Shown: positions 8,439-16,979, counted from the stretch's first letter. The stretch: 34,014 nt of DNA from Actinomycetota bacterium (GCA_028696435.1 JAQVHC010000002.1:1-34014); one strand, 5' to 3'. The notes: a model not told the origin generated them from the letters alone. Translations and numbers: made by a program.

Positions 8439-8852
8439 TTATTTAATTTGTTCAGCTCTTTTATTTGCAAGTTCAGCTTCTTTATATTTACCCTGTTTTT
8501 TAAGTAATATATAAAGAATTTTCCATGCATCCTTATCATTTTCATTTAATCTGATTAGTTTCTTGATAACATCTTCAGAGTCATGATATCTATTTTGTTT
8601 AAAAAGTGCGGCACTTAAACATAACAGGGCGTCTTTGTAGTCAGTATCTAGCTCAAGAGCTTTTCTGCATGCAAATTCTGCTTCATCATATTTTTCCTGC
8701 TTATAATAATTGATGCCATAATAATACCATGCCTCTTTAAACCTCCTGTCCAGCTTAAGGGCATTCTGGCATGCTCTTTCAACTTCATCATATTTTTCCT
8801 GCTTTATTAATATTTCAATAAAATATATCCATGCGTCTTTTTCGTCTTCCAT
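8439..8852 (-). CDS. small TPR-repeat protein
   Basis: This is a 137-residue protein made almost entirely of four 34-residue tetratricopeptide units. Their second-helix ends read KYDEVERACQNALKLD, KYDEAEFACRKALELD, RYHDSEDVIKKLIRLN and KYKEAELANKRAEQIK. TPR arrays form helical scaffolds for protein contacts, and no catalytic part is present. There is no signal peptide, so it is probably cytoplasmic. AAGGA (8864-8868, minus strand) precedes the ATG by 11 bases. A 22-base stretch of DNA is identical at 8681-8702 and 8783-8804, exactly 102 bases (34 codons) apart, pointing to recent repeat copying. The gene is isolated and its partner is unknown. Confidence 0.82.
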   Translation of the reverse strand: MEDEKDAWIYFIEILIKQEKYDEVERACQNALKLDRRFKEAWYYYGINYYKQEKYDEAEFACRKALELDTDYKDALLCLSAALFKQNRYHDSEDVIKKLIRLNENDKDAWKILYILLKKQGKYKEAELANKRAEQIK

Positions 8853-8962
8853 ATCTAAGTGAGTCCTTTTAAATATATTGAACAGGTAAAATCAAACACA
8901 AAAGCAATTAAACTTTTAAAAGATGTTAATTACAAATATAAATGATTTTTAACTTTTTTATA

Positions 8963-8971
8963 ATTATACCA
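8963..8971 (-). promoter_or_regulatory. extended -10 promoter for the TPR gene
   Basis: On the minus strand the motif is TGGTATAAT, a consensus extended -10. It gives a leader of about 100 bases before the TPR start. The neighbouring bases (TGGTATAATTATA) are identical to those at 13481-13493 upstream of the GGDEF gene. Confidence 0.5.
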
Positions 8972-9246
8972 GATTTCTAAGCTTCTTCAGCTTATTCCAG
9001 GGCAGTAAATTTTTTATCTGTTTAATTATTCACTCACACTTAAGTAATAGCTGCCTGCTTGATAAAAGTTATTTTTGTCCTGTTTCTAAATAATTATAAT
9101 TATAATATAAAAAAAATTAATATATAAAAATAAAGTATATAGTTTAAAAAATAATATGTATAGATTTTAACATATTTAGTTAATATATTATATTACATTT
9201 TTATATATAGTTTTATTAATTTTACAGGTTATTTATTATTATCATT

Positions 9247-9273
9247 AAAGGCTATATAATTAAAAGGCTATAT
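9247..9273 (+). repeat. two copies of AAAGGCTATAT, 16 bases apart
   Basis: AAAGGCTATAT occurs at 9247-9257 and again at 9263-9273, just upstream of the promoter at 9277-9306. Tandem copies with near one-and-a-half helical-turn spacing beside a -35 could be a regulator site, but the DNA is so AT-rich that chance is possible. Confidence 0.35.
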
Positions 9274-9276
9274 TAA

Positions 9277-9306
9277 TTAAAAACATATTAATATTTATAT
9301 TATAAT
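9277..9306 (+). promoter_or_regulatory. promoter for the AmrS gene
   Basis: TTAAAA (9277-9282, four of six matches to the -35 consensus) and a perfect TATAAT (9301-9306) are separated by 18 bases. The predicted start gives a leader of about 65 bases before the ATG at 9379. Confidence 0.5.
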
Positions 9307-9378
9307 ACCTATCAAGAGAAAACTTATATTTACTGTGACTTACTGAATAGAAATATTTAAAATATAACTGGAATAAGA

Positions 9379-10383
9379 ATGAAAGAAGCATATCTTTATA
9401 AAAAAATTATTGACAAAAAAGTCAGATGTGACCTTTGTAATCACAGGTGTGTTATAGACAATTCCGAAAAGGGTAAATGCTGTGTTAGACAGAATATCGA
9501 TGGTACGCTTTATTCACTGGTGTATAGAAAGTTAATAGCGGAGAATTCTGACCCGATTGAAAAAAAGCCACTGTTTCATTTTTTGCCGGGAACATATTCA
9601 CTATCTGTTGCAACAATGGGATGTAACTTTAGATGCTTTTTTTGCCAGAATTTTAATATTTCACAGTTACCGCATGATTTGAATATGATAGAAGGAACTG
9701 ATGTCTCTCCCGAAATGCTGGTAAGTCATGCGCTGGCCGGTGGAGATAAGAGTATTTCATATACTTATACTGAACCTACTGTTTTTTTTGAGTATGCTTA
9801 TGATACAGCAAAGCTTGCGAGCCAGAAAGGGTTAAAGAATGTATTTGTAACTAATGGTTTTATGACACGGGAATGTTTGATGATGATAGAGCCTTACCTT
9901 GATGCAGCAAACATTGATTTAAAAAGTTTTTCTGAAGACACATATAAAGAAAAAATAGGGGGCAGATTAAAACCTGTATTAAATAATATTATACTAATGA
10001 AAAAGCTTGGTATATGGGTTGAAGTTACGACTTTAATAATACCGGGCATAAACGATTCTAGAGGTGAACTGCAGAAAATTGCAGAATTTCTGGCAGGAAT
10101 TGATAAAGGAATACCGTGGCACATAAGTGCTTACTATCCGCAGTATAAATCAAAAATTCCTCCGACAGGTGTAGAAAAGATAGAAGCTGCTATAGATATC
10201 GGAAAAAAAGCTGGCTTAAAATATGTATATGGAGGCAATACTCCGGGAAGTTTTTATGAAAACACATTATGCCCGGCATGTAATACTATACTTATCAGGC
10301 GTACTGGATTTCTGATTACGGATAACAAAATAAAAAATGGACTCTGCCCTGAATGTGGTGAAAAAATAGAGGGTGTATTTTAA
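9379..10383 (+). CDS. amrS: AmmeMemoRadiSam-type radical SAM enzyme (AmrS)
   Basis: This is a 334-residue radical S-adenosylmethionine protein related to pyruvate-formate-lyase activating enzymes. The cluster-binding CxxxCxxC motif is CNFRCFFC at 82-89. An extra N-terminal cysteine set (17, 20, 24, 34 and 35) is characteristic of the AmrS subfamily, as are TEPT at about 132-135, the IPGIND motif and the ISAYYPQYK motif. The C-terminus adds CPAC (298-301) and CPEC (323-326), resembling a small metal-binding ribbon. The usual partners Memo and AMMECR1 are not in this window. The natural substrate of the family is not settled. The gene is monocistronic as far as seen. The start is preceded only by a modest GGAATAAG. 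Confidence 0.88.
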   Translation: MKEAYLYKKIIDKKVRCDLCNHRCVIDNSEKGKCCVRQNIDGTLYSLVYRKLIAENSDPIEKKPLFHFLPGTYSLSVATMGCNFRCFFCQNFNISQLPHDLNMIEGTDVSPEMLVSHALAGGDKSISYTYTEPTVFFEYAYDTAKLASQKGLKNVFVTNGFMTRECLMMIEPYLDAANIDLKSFSEDTYKEKIGGRLKPVLNNIILMKKLGIWVEVTTLIIPGINDSRGELQKIAEFLAGIDKGIPWHISAYYPQYKSKIPPTGVEKIEAAIDIGKKAGLKYVYGGNTPGSFYENTLCPACNTILIRRTGFLITDNKIKNGLCPECGEKIEGVF

Positions 10384-10513
10384 AACATTAAATATTAAGT
10401 TTAATCTTTGAATTCTATTGCCAGAAAAGATTTTAAAGACGCAGATAGAAGGATATAAGTATGTTCTGTCAGTGTATTATTAAAACAGATAACAAATAAT
10501 GAGTAAGCTTTGC

Positions 10514-10542
10514 TTAACTTTTAAATAAAATTATCTTATAAT
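10514..10542 (+). promoter_or_regulatory. promoter for tRNA-Cys
   Basis: TTAACT (10514-10519) and a perfect TATAAT (10537-10542) are 17 bases apart. The predicted start is near 10549, about 17 bases before the tRNA, which is a typical stable-RNA layout. Confidence 0.7.
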
Positions 10543-10565
10543 ATCTTTCTGTTTGTTATCTTAAA

Positions 10566-10639
<74 letters not shown>

Positions 10640-10719
10640 TATTATTTAGAAATTCATTTCCGTAAACTTATAAAAGTTGCTTTTAAAATTAAAGATAATT
10701 ATATAATAAAGGATTTTGA

Positions 10720-11493
10720 ATGAATAATAACCTGGCTGCTATTGAAGTGTTTAACCTGACCAAAAATTTTGGAAAATTAACTGCTGTAAATAATTTGAAT
10801 CTAACGGTTAAAAGAGGAGAAGTATTTGGCTTTCTTGGTCCAAACGGTGCAGGGAAAACAACGACTATTAAGCTAATGACAGGACTTCTTAAACCTTCAT
10901 CTGGAGTTATCAGAATTATGGGAGTGGATATACAGGAAAATCCTGTAGAGGCAAAGAAATTTATAGGCCTTATACCAGAAGAACCAAAATTGTATGATAA
11001 ATTAACAGGCAGAGAGTTTCTCAGATTTATGGGAAATATTTTTGGATTAAACAGGGAAGAAATTGAGAAAAAGACTAAGGAGCTTTTAAAAATTTTTGAT
11101 CTTAATGATAAAGGTGATGAATTAATTCAGAGTTACTCACACGGGATGAAGCAGAAAATTGCTATTGCGGGTGCACTGATTCATTCACCAGAAATACTTT
11201 TTTTTGATGAGCCTACAGTTGGCCTTGATCCTAAAAGCGCAAAAATAATAAAAGATATTATAAGGTTGAGAGCAGAATCAGGCGATTGTATTTTTATGTC
11301 CACTCATATTCTTGAAATTGCTGAGAGAATATGTGATAGGGTAGGCATTATTCATAATGGACAGTTAATAGCAATTGGAAATATGGAAGATTTAAGAAAA
11401 TTATCTGTGGAGAAAAAAGGTAATCTTGAAGAGATTTTCCTCCAGCTAACCGGGGGAGCTGAGGATATGGACATAATTAAGTCGCTGGCTTAA
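10720..11493 (+). CDS. ABC-2 type transporter ATPase (CcmA/DrrA-like)
   Basis: This is the nucleotide-binding subunit of an exporter of the ABC-2 class, which drives the membrane protein encoded 48 bases downstream. Its 257 residues include Walker A GPNGAGKT (40-47), signature YSHGM (139-143, with H replacing the usual first G, common in this class), Walker B ILFFDEP (159-165) and switch His196. The Q-loop position reads IPEEP, with Glu where Gln is usual, a variant seen in parts of this family. AAAGGA precedes the ATG. The substrate cannot be deduced. Confidence 0.9.
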   Translation: MNNNLAAIEVFNLTKNFGKLTAVNNLNLTVKRGEVFGFLGPNGAGKTTTIKLMTGLLKPSSGVIRIMGVDIQENPVEAKKFIGLIPEEPKLYDKLTGREFLRFMGNIFGLNREEIEKKTKELLKIFDLNDKGDELIQSYSHGMKQKIAIAGALIHSPEILFFDEPTVGLDPKSAKIIKDIIRLRAESGDCIFMSTHILEIAERICDRVGIIHNGQLIAIGNMEDLRKLSVEKKGNLEEIFLQLTGGAEDMDIIKSLA

Positions 11494-11541
11494 AAGGCTT
11501 AAAAAATATATACCCATTTTATATGCCTGGCTTATTATTTA

Positions 11542-13260
11542 ATGCTTAGTTTATTACTTAAGAATAAATTTAATATTTTTTTATCGGGATTTACCAGAGA
11601 AGAGAAAAAGAAAAGAACCGGTAGAATAATTGGAACTATAACATGTGTTCTTATTTTTTCCCTTATTTTTTATTATTCATCTAAACTTTTTTCATTTGTT
11701 TATAGCAGGCTTGATGCAGGGTTAGCAAATACCATAATGGTTATAGCGCTTGATTATACGTTTGCCATTGTATTTATCTTTATATTATTTACAGGTATTG
11801 CTACAAGTCTTTATATACTCTACCAGTCAGGTGATCTGGAACTATTACTGAGTTTGCCAATTAGTTACAGGACGGTTTTTACATATAAGTACATAGAAGC
11901 TTTAATTTCAAATTCTTACTTATTTTTTATAACAGTATTTCCATTTCTACTGGCCTATGGTGCAACATCAAAAATTCCAGTTGCTTATTATCCGGTAATG
12001 CTTATAGTTTTTATTTCTGTTGTATCTCTTCCAACAAGTTTTGGGGTTCTAATAGGTATGGTTGCTGCAAGATATATTAATCCGGCAAGAGCAAGAGAAA
12101 TGCTTGCTGTTGTAGGAGGGCTACTGGGTTTTCTTATATGGCTGGTTTCACAAATTTTACCCCGCTACATTGAAAATCTGATTCCAGATTTAAAAGCAAT
12201 GGAAACAGAAAGTATACAACAGTATATAGTAAATACATTTGATAAACCGTTTTTAAAAATGCTGCCTTCGACAGCGGGTTCAAATGCATTATCTTCCTTT
12301 CATAATGGTGATTATGGGAATTTTGCACTAAATTTTATATTAATAAGTTTTATTTCTGTAATAATTACCGTTCTTTGTATAATGCTTTCCCAGAGGTTAT
12401 ATTATGCAGGATGGTCAGGTGCTTCCCAGATGGCAACAGGTAAAAAAAGGTTTAAAAAGTCTAAAGCAGAGGAAGCAGAGAGAATAAGTGATAAAAAATA
12501 CAGGTTATCACTATTTTCTGGCATTAACTATATAGTGGTTAAGGATTTTAAATTGCTTATTAGAGACACGAGGAAACTTATACAAATACTTATGCCGGCT
12601 GTTATGTTTGTTTTTATATTTTTCCTGTCACTGAATCCGGGTGATATTGAATCAGGAAGCGAAATCGATTTTTTTATAGATATTAAAACGCTCTTTTTTT
12701 TGTTTATTCCACTGCTAATTTCAGGAATGGTAAATACAAATGTTTCCGGTAATAGTGTTGGCAGCGAGGGATTAAATTTCTGGATGTTAAAAGCATCCCC
12801 TCTGCATCCGAAAGAAATCCTTAAGGCAAAAGTTATCTATGGTTCTTTTGTGTCAGCGGTAATTGGATGTATATTTATGCTAGTGCCTTATTTTTATTTA
12901 AGAGTACAGGTATTGATTTTTGTAATGGGTCTTATTCTTATGATTTTATTCAGCTGGGGAGATTCAGTTATCTGCACCTTTATTGGAGCTCTTTTTCCTG
13001 TATTTGAGCCATCTCAATCAAATAAAAATAATATTTCTTTTATGGGAAGCATACTGTCCTTATTATTCTTTGTAATATATTTACTTATTTTTAGTAGCAT
13101 TATAATCGGCATATTATTTGCTGCAAGTTATTTCAACTGGCAGGATTTTACTGCATTTTCTGTAATAATAGTAATTGAAGTGGTAATTAATTTAATTATA
13201 CATAATATATTAATAAATATAGGTGCAGCGAAATTAAATTCGATAGAGTGGAGATTATAG
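11542..13260 (+). CDS. large ABC-2 type exporter membrane protein
   Basis: This is a 572-residue membrane protein with about ten to twelve hydrophobic segments (for example 30-50, 71-93, 115-135, 147-170, 262-282, 380-392, 425-470 and 500-560). A basic cytoplasmic region lies around 303-330 (KKRFKKSKAEEAERISDKK). The two-part arrangement, with a similar number of segments on each side of the basic loop, suggests that two ABC-2 permease halves are fused in one chain. The gene lies 48 bases after the ATPase gene and is almost certainly its partner. No substrate-specific motif is recognised. The SD is weak. Confidence 0.8.
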   Translation: MLSLLLKNKFNIFLSGFTREEKKKRTGRIIGTITCVLIFSLIFYYSSKLFSFVYSRLDAGLANTIMVIALDYTFAIVFIFILFTGIATSLYILYQSGDLELLLSLPISYRTVFTYKYIEALISNSYLFFITVFPFLLAYGATSKIPVAYYPVMLIVFISVVSLPTSFGVLIGMVAARYINPARAREMLAVVGGLLGFLIWLVSQILPRYIENLIPDLKAMETESIQQYIVNTFDKPFLKMLPSTAGSNALSSFHNGDYGNFALNFILISFISVIITVLCIMLSQRLYYAGWSGASQMATGKKRFKKSKAEEAERISDKKYRLSLFSGINYIVVKDFKLLIRDTRKLIQILMPAVMFVFIFFLSLNPGDIESGSEIDFFIDIKTLFFLFIPLLISGMVNTNVSGNSVGSEGLNFWMLKASPLHPKEILKAKVIYGSFVSAVIGCIFMLVPYFYLRVQVLIFVMGLILMILFSWGDSVICTFIGALFPVFEPSQSNKNNISFMGSILSLLFFVIYLLIFSSIIIGILFAASYFNWQDFTAFSVIIVIEVVINLIIHNILINIGAAKLNSIEWRL

Positions 13261-13593
13261 AAATGCTGGTGGTAATATTGCAGGTAGCAATATTATTTAT
13301 CGAATCTATTTTAATCCCTTATATAAATATCTTTTATTAATTTTTATGACGGCTCCTTTAAAAAGATTTACTATATATGTACGGCACCTGGTTGTCTTCA
13401 AATTAGAACACAATTATAAAAAACCTCTGATAATAAAAGTATAAATAATATATTTATAATAGTATAAAAAATTATTTTTTTGGTATAATTATACATATAT
13501 AGAAGTTTTTATTATAATATAATAAAATCAGAGAAAAATAGATATTTGCAAAGCACAGTGGTATTTACGAAAATGTTTTTTTAATGATGCAAT
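13261..13593 (+). other. intergenic region with hairpin and promoter
   Basis: No gene is seen. It starts with a stem-loop, TAATATTGC (13273-13281) pairing with GCAATATTA (13287-13295), that lacks a good T-tail and may be a weak terminator of the exporter operon. It ends with the promoter-bearing leader of the GGDEF gene. Confidence 0.6.
13481..13489 (+). promoter_or_regulatory. extended -10 promoter for the GGDEF/HD-GYP gene
   Basis: TGGTATAAT is a consensus extended -10 in the sequence TTTTTTTGGTATAATTATAC. No good -35 is present at 17 bases. The predicted leader is about 97 bases. Confidence 0.55.
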
Positions 13594-15111
13594 ATGGACA
13601 AAAACTACGACATTAAAGAAAAATTATTATACGAATTAGAAAAAATACACAGCATAATAGATGAGTTAGAGAAACCACGCCTTGATTACAAAGAAGTTGA
13701 AGAAGAGCTGGAGGAAAATAGAAATAAGTACGAAGCTCTTATTAATTCAGCACCTTTTGGCATAATTACAATCGATACTAGAGGAATCATAACGTCAATT
13801 AATGATAAAGCACTCGATTTTATTGGCCAGATAAGAGAAGAAACGGTCGGAAAGCATTTTACAAAAATCAAATTTCTCAATGCCGAGGATATCCCGAGAT
13901 ATCTAAAAATAATGGCATTTGCCTTAAGCGGGAGAAAAGGTGTTCCTTTTGAAATTTCCGGTCTGGACAGAGAAGGCAATGAATTTTTCGGGGAAGTCAG
14001 TTATGGGCTGGTAGAAAAGAATGGACAGGTTAAATCGATTCAGGTATTTATAACTGATATAACTGACAGGAAAAAGACCGAGGATAAATTAAGATATGTA
14101 AAATTTCATGATAATTTAACTGGCTTATTTAACAGGACTTATTTTGAAGAGGAAATCGCAAGGCTTGATACAGAAAGGCAACTTCCTCTGAGTTTTATTA
14201 TTGGTGACGTTAATGGACTTAAAATAATTAATGATACTTATGGCAATAAAGAAGGAGACCTTGTCCTTAAAACAATAGCGGAAATTTTGAAAGAACACTG
14301 CAGAAAGGAAGATATAATATCAAGGTGGGGGGAAGATGAATTTGCAATCCTGCTTCCACAAACCAGTGCGGATTATTCAAAAAAAATAGTAAGCAGAATT
14401 AAAAAAGCATGCCAGAGATCCACCACCACTGCAGCAAAATTTGATTTTTCAATAGGCACTGCAACAAAAGAAAAGCCAGAACAAAATATGCAGGATGTTA
14501 TAAGAGATGCTAAAGATGAAATGTATAAAAATAAGTTATTTGAATTAAAGAGCATACCTGATTCTGTTATATCATCATTTCTGGACTCTTTGCTACAATC
14601 AAGTTATGAAACAAGAGAGCATGGGAAAAGAGTTAGAAAAATGGTTCTAAAACTTGGAAAGGCAAAGGGACTACCAAAGAGCAAGCTAGACCAGCTTTCG
14701 ATGCTTGCGGACCTTCATGACCTCGGGAAAATAGCTATTCCGGATGATATTGTTACAAAAAAAGACCAGTTAAGTGATAGAGACTGGAAGGTGTTGAGAA
14801 GCTATCCCGAGATTGGATACAACATAGCTCTGTCATCACAAAAATTTTCCAGTATTGCAGAATATATTCTGACACACCATGAAAGGTGGGATGGTAAAGG
14901 TTATCCACAGGGATTAAAAGGTGAAGATATACCTTTGCTTTCAAGAATAACAGCAATAGCTGATGCTTATGATGTTATGAGAAGCGGCAGATTCTACAAG
15001 AGGACTTTAAGCAAGAATGAAGCTATTGAAGAATTAAGAAAATCCAGCGGAACGCAGTTTGACCCTACACTCGTAGAGGAGTTTATAAAAATTCTGGAAG
15101 AAGAAGAATAA
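13594..15111 (+). CDS. PAS-GGDEF-HD-GYP cyclic-di-GMP signalling protein
   Basis: This is a 505-residue soluble protein with an N-terminal coiled coil (about 5-45) and a PAS sensor domain (about 45-160, ending in the DITDRKKTE linker). A GGDEF domain follows (about 168-315; NLTGLFNR at 174-181), then an HD-GYP phosphodiesterase domain (about 330-500). The HD-GYP part keeps HD (375-376), HHERWDGKGYPQGL (428-441) and IADAYDVM, so it should hydrolyse cyclic-di-GMP. The cyclase active site reads RWGEDEF (244-250): the second glycine of GGDEF is Glu, so synthesis may be weak, or this domain may bind GTP as a regulator. No SD is evident before the ATG, and no membrane segment is present. It converges with dinB. 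Confidence 0.9.
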   Translation: MDKNYDIKEKLLYELEKIHSIIDELEKPRLDYKEVEEELEENRNKYEALINSAPFGIITIDTRGIITSINDKALDFIGQIREETVGKHFTKIKFLNAEDIPRYLKIMAFALSGRKGVPFEISGLDREGNEFFGEVSYGLVEKNGQVKSIQVFITDITDRKKTEDKLRYVKFHDNLTGLFNRTYFEEEIARLDTERQLPLSFIIGDVNGLKIINDTYGNKEGDLVLKTIAEILKEHCRKEDIISRWGEDEFAILLPQTSADYSKKIVSRIKKACQRSTTTAAKFDFSIGTATKEKPEQNMQDVIRDAKDEMYKNKLFELKSIPDSVISSFLDSLLQSSYETREHGKRVRKMVLKLGKAKGLPKSKLDQLSMLADLHDLGKIAIPDDIVTKKDQLSDRDWKVLRSYPEIGYNIALSSQKFSSIAEYILTHHERWDGKGYPQGLKGEDIPLLSRITAIADAYDVMRSGRFYKRTLSKNEAIEELRKSSGTQFDPTLVEEFIKILEEEE

Positions 15112-15229
15112 CTTTCAGAAGGTAATAGCTCTTTATTAAAAAACCTGTCAGGTTCCTCCAGTAATTGAAATAAAATTAAGTAGTCAGAAGGGGAGTAAAA
15201 GGGCATAGTATATTACCAGTTAAGAGTAT

Positions 15230-16408
15230 TTATTTTATTCTATTCTGTTCTATTAGCTTTGCTATAGTTAGTTTATCTTCGCCAAACTTATCTGATATCT
15301 TATCAATTGCAATAGCGAGATTTTCATCCTTTGATTCATCTGGATAAAATAGATATCCGGGTAACATGGAAACTGGTTTAAGATCGCCTGCATAAATTCC
15401 TACGAGCCTTATTTTTTTTCTTTTTAGATCAAGATTATCAAGGAGCGTGATAGCGGATCTGTAAATTTCAAATATACTGGAAGTATATTTTTTTAAAGTT
15501 TTCCTGGTTGTTATTGTTTTAAAGTCAGAATATCTCACCTTTAAAGTAATAACCCTGCCTTTATATTTTTTCATGCGGAGATTTCTGTATATTTTTTGTG
15601 AAAGAATAAGAAGTGTTGACCTGAGCGTCTCGTAGTCATCCACATCTTTACTAAAAGTTACCTCTCTTCCTATTGACTCAGGCTCACGGTTCGGCTCTAC
15701 CTTCCTGTTATCGATTCCGTTTGCCATTTTATGTATAACTCTGCCTGGTTCACCAAATTTTTCCTCAAGGACTGCCAGTGGAGTGCTGGCAAGTTCTCCA
15801 ATAGTTTCAATTCCCATTGATTTAAGCTCATTCTCTGTAACTTTTCCCACACCCCACAGATAAGATACAGGCATAAGCTGGATTTTTCTTAAAACTTCTT
15901 CTGTGTTTTCAAGTACTGTAAAGCCGTTTGGTTTTCCTATGCTTGAGGCAAGTTTTGCGAAAAACTTATTTGGTCCGATACCTGCAGAGGAAGTCAGGTT
16001 TGTCTTTTCATATATTTTACCCTTTATTTTTTTAGCAATTTCCAGCTCATTACCGAAAAGTTTCTGGCAGCCAGTTACATCAAGGAATGCTTCGTCACAG
16101 CCCATTGATTCTACAAGAGGGGTAAATTGAAAGAAAATTTCTTTTATTTTTTCTGATTCTCTGAGATATTTTTCCATATTAACCGGGATATAAATTCCTT
16201 CCGGACATAACTTTTTTGCCCGGCTCAGGGGCATTCCTGAACATAAGCCATATTTTCTTGCTTCATAGGAGGCAGTTGAAATTACCCCCCTGTTTAGTGG
16301 ACCTCCGACTATCAGGGGTTTGTTTTTATATTCTGGATGGTCTCTCTGTTCTATCTGGGCAAAAAAGGCATCCATGTCTATATGTATTATTTTTCTCATA
16401 TTATCCAT
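15230..16408 (-). CDS. dinB: DNA polymerase IV, Y-family translesion polymerase
   Basis: This error-prone polymerase copies past damaged bases. The 392-residue protein has the Y-family palm motif HIDMDAFFAQIEQRD, with catalytic Asp11 and steric-gate Phe16. YEARKYGLCSGMPLSRAKKLCP is at about 48-69, and the second catalytic pair Asp105-Glu106 is in SMGCDEAFLDVTG. The thumb with helix-hairpin-helix and the C-terminal little-finger domain (about 240-350) are present. No typical terminal clamp-binding motif of the QLxLF kind is obvious. AGGTAGG precedes the ATG; an alternative start would be Met4. It is the second gene of a minus-strand unit starting at the LexA-box promoter at 16702-16730. Confidence 0.95.
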   Translation of the reverse strand: MDNMRKIIHIDMDAFFAQIEQRDHPEYKNKPLIVGGPLNRGVISTASYEARKYGLCSGMPLSRAKKLCPEGIYIPVNMEKYLRESEKIKEIFFQFTPLVESMGCDEAFLDVTGCQKLFGNELEIAKKIKGKIYEKTNLTSSAGIGPNKFFAKLASSIGKPNGFTVLENTEEVLRKIQLMPVSYLWGVGKVTENELKSMGIETIGELASTPLAVLEEKFGEPGRVIHKMANGIDNRKVEPNREPESIGREVTFSKDVDDYETLRSTLLILSQKIYRNLRMKKYKGRVITLKVRYSDFKTITTRKTLKKYTSSIFEIYRSAITLLDNLDLKRKKIRLVGIYAGDLKPVSMLPGYLFYPDESKDENLAIAIDKISDKFGEDKLTIAKLIEQNRIK

Positions 16409-16436
16409 AATAGACCTACCTATAACAAACCAGCTT

Positions 16437-16628
16437 CTATCGTCTTAAGTAAATTATTTTTGTTGCTTCTTTATAGAATTCTATTGCTCCGCTCATTACA
16501 TATTTATCTGTAAGGGCAACTGCTTTCATTTCATTTATGGAAGCAGTATTTACCAGGTCCTTTATTTTTATTGTGGACTCCATCAGGCTGTATTCACTAT
16601 GTACATGAAGATGCGAAAAAAAAGTCAT
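16437..16628 (-). pseudogene. truncated DnaE-type PHP domain fragment, leader gene of dinB
   Basis: The fragment starts at the ATG at 16628, which has AGGAG (16637-16641) eight bases upstream, and encodes 64 residues. They match the very N-terminus of the DNA polymerase III alpha subunit PHP domain: FSHLHVHSEYSLMEST, IKIKDLVNTA, MKAVALTDKYVMSGAIEFYKEATK. The normal protein continues for about 1,000 more residues. Here the frame ends in IIYLRR and a stop, 28 bases before dinB. The HxH metal pair is kept, but the next metal ligand (TDH) has become TDK, so the PHP site is probably dead. A longer frame from TTG at 16730 would run through the promoter and LexA box and is rejected. I infer a deleted dnaE-like gene that once sat in an SOS mutagenesis operon. 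Confidence 0.8.
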
Positions 16629-16701
16629 TTTGCCCACTCCTGACAGCAGGTTTATAAATGATTCACGCGTATAAAATGTGAATAAAATTAACTGCTCTTC
16701 T

Positions 16702-16730
16702 ATAATACTACCGAACGCCTGTTCGGTCAA
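16702..16730 (-). promoter_or_regulatory. SOS promoter with LexA operator in its spacer
   Basis: On the minus strand, TTGACC (16730-16725) is followed after 17 bases by TATTAT (16707-16702). The spacer holds the palindrome CGAAC-AGGC-GTTCG (16712-16725), extended to ACCGAAC...GTTCGGT at 16710-16727. CGAAC-N4-GTTCG is the LexA box of Gram-positive bacteria. Binding between -35 and -10 would block polymerase until DNA damage inactivates LexA. It drives the PHP remnant and dinB. Confidence 0.85.
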
Positions 16731-16766
16731 TAGGGTTTAGATATTTTGGTGATAATTATTCAGGGG

Positions 16767-16794
16767 TTGATTTTCTTATTTTTTTATATATAAT
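16767..16794 (+). promoter_or_regulatory. promoter for the 3D-domain gene
   Basis: TTGATT (16767-16772) and TATAAT (16789-16794) are 16 bases apart. They read toward 16980 and give a leader of about 180 bases. Confidence 0.55.
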
Positions 16795-16880
16795 AAGGCA
16801 GTTTGCCGGATATTATTAATAAATGTTTTAATTAAATTATTATTATTTTAATCTGCAGGGTATAGAAAGGCAGTAAAGGC

Positions 16881-16971
16881 ATAAGAAGACATATAAAGAT
16901 ATAAATAAGAAGATATATAAAGACACAGGGAATTGTAGAGAGAAAGGTAGAGAGAAAGGATTAGAGAAAGG
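16881..16971 (+). repeat. purine-rich direct repeats in the leader of the 3D-domain gene
   Basis: ATAAGAAGACATATAAAGA (16881-16899) recurs at 16905-16923 with one change. Three copies of the unit AGAGAAAGG follow between about 16939 and 16971. Each ends in an SD-like AAAGG, the last (16967-16971) sitting eight bases before the ATG. The leader looks unstructured and may act as a ribosome-loading region. Confidence 0.6.
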
Positions 16972-16979
16972 TCTGAAAT

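Larger units (their letters stand above)
8853..9378. other. long AT-rich divergent intergenic region
   Basis: This region has no coding frame of note. It lies between the minus-strand TPR gene and the plus-strand AmrS gene. It contains a minus-strand extended -10 (8963-8971), a plus-strand promoter (9277-9306) and a direct repeat (9247-9273). The rest is extremely AT-rich, and I see no RNA gene. Confidence 0.7.

Noticed and set aside
16629..16730. N-terminal extension of the PHP fragment from a TTG start at 16730
   Set aside because: It would translate through the LexA box and the promoter. A good SD and ATG exist at 16628-16641.
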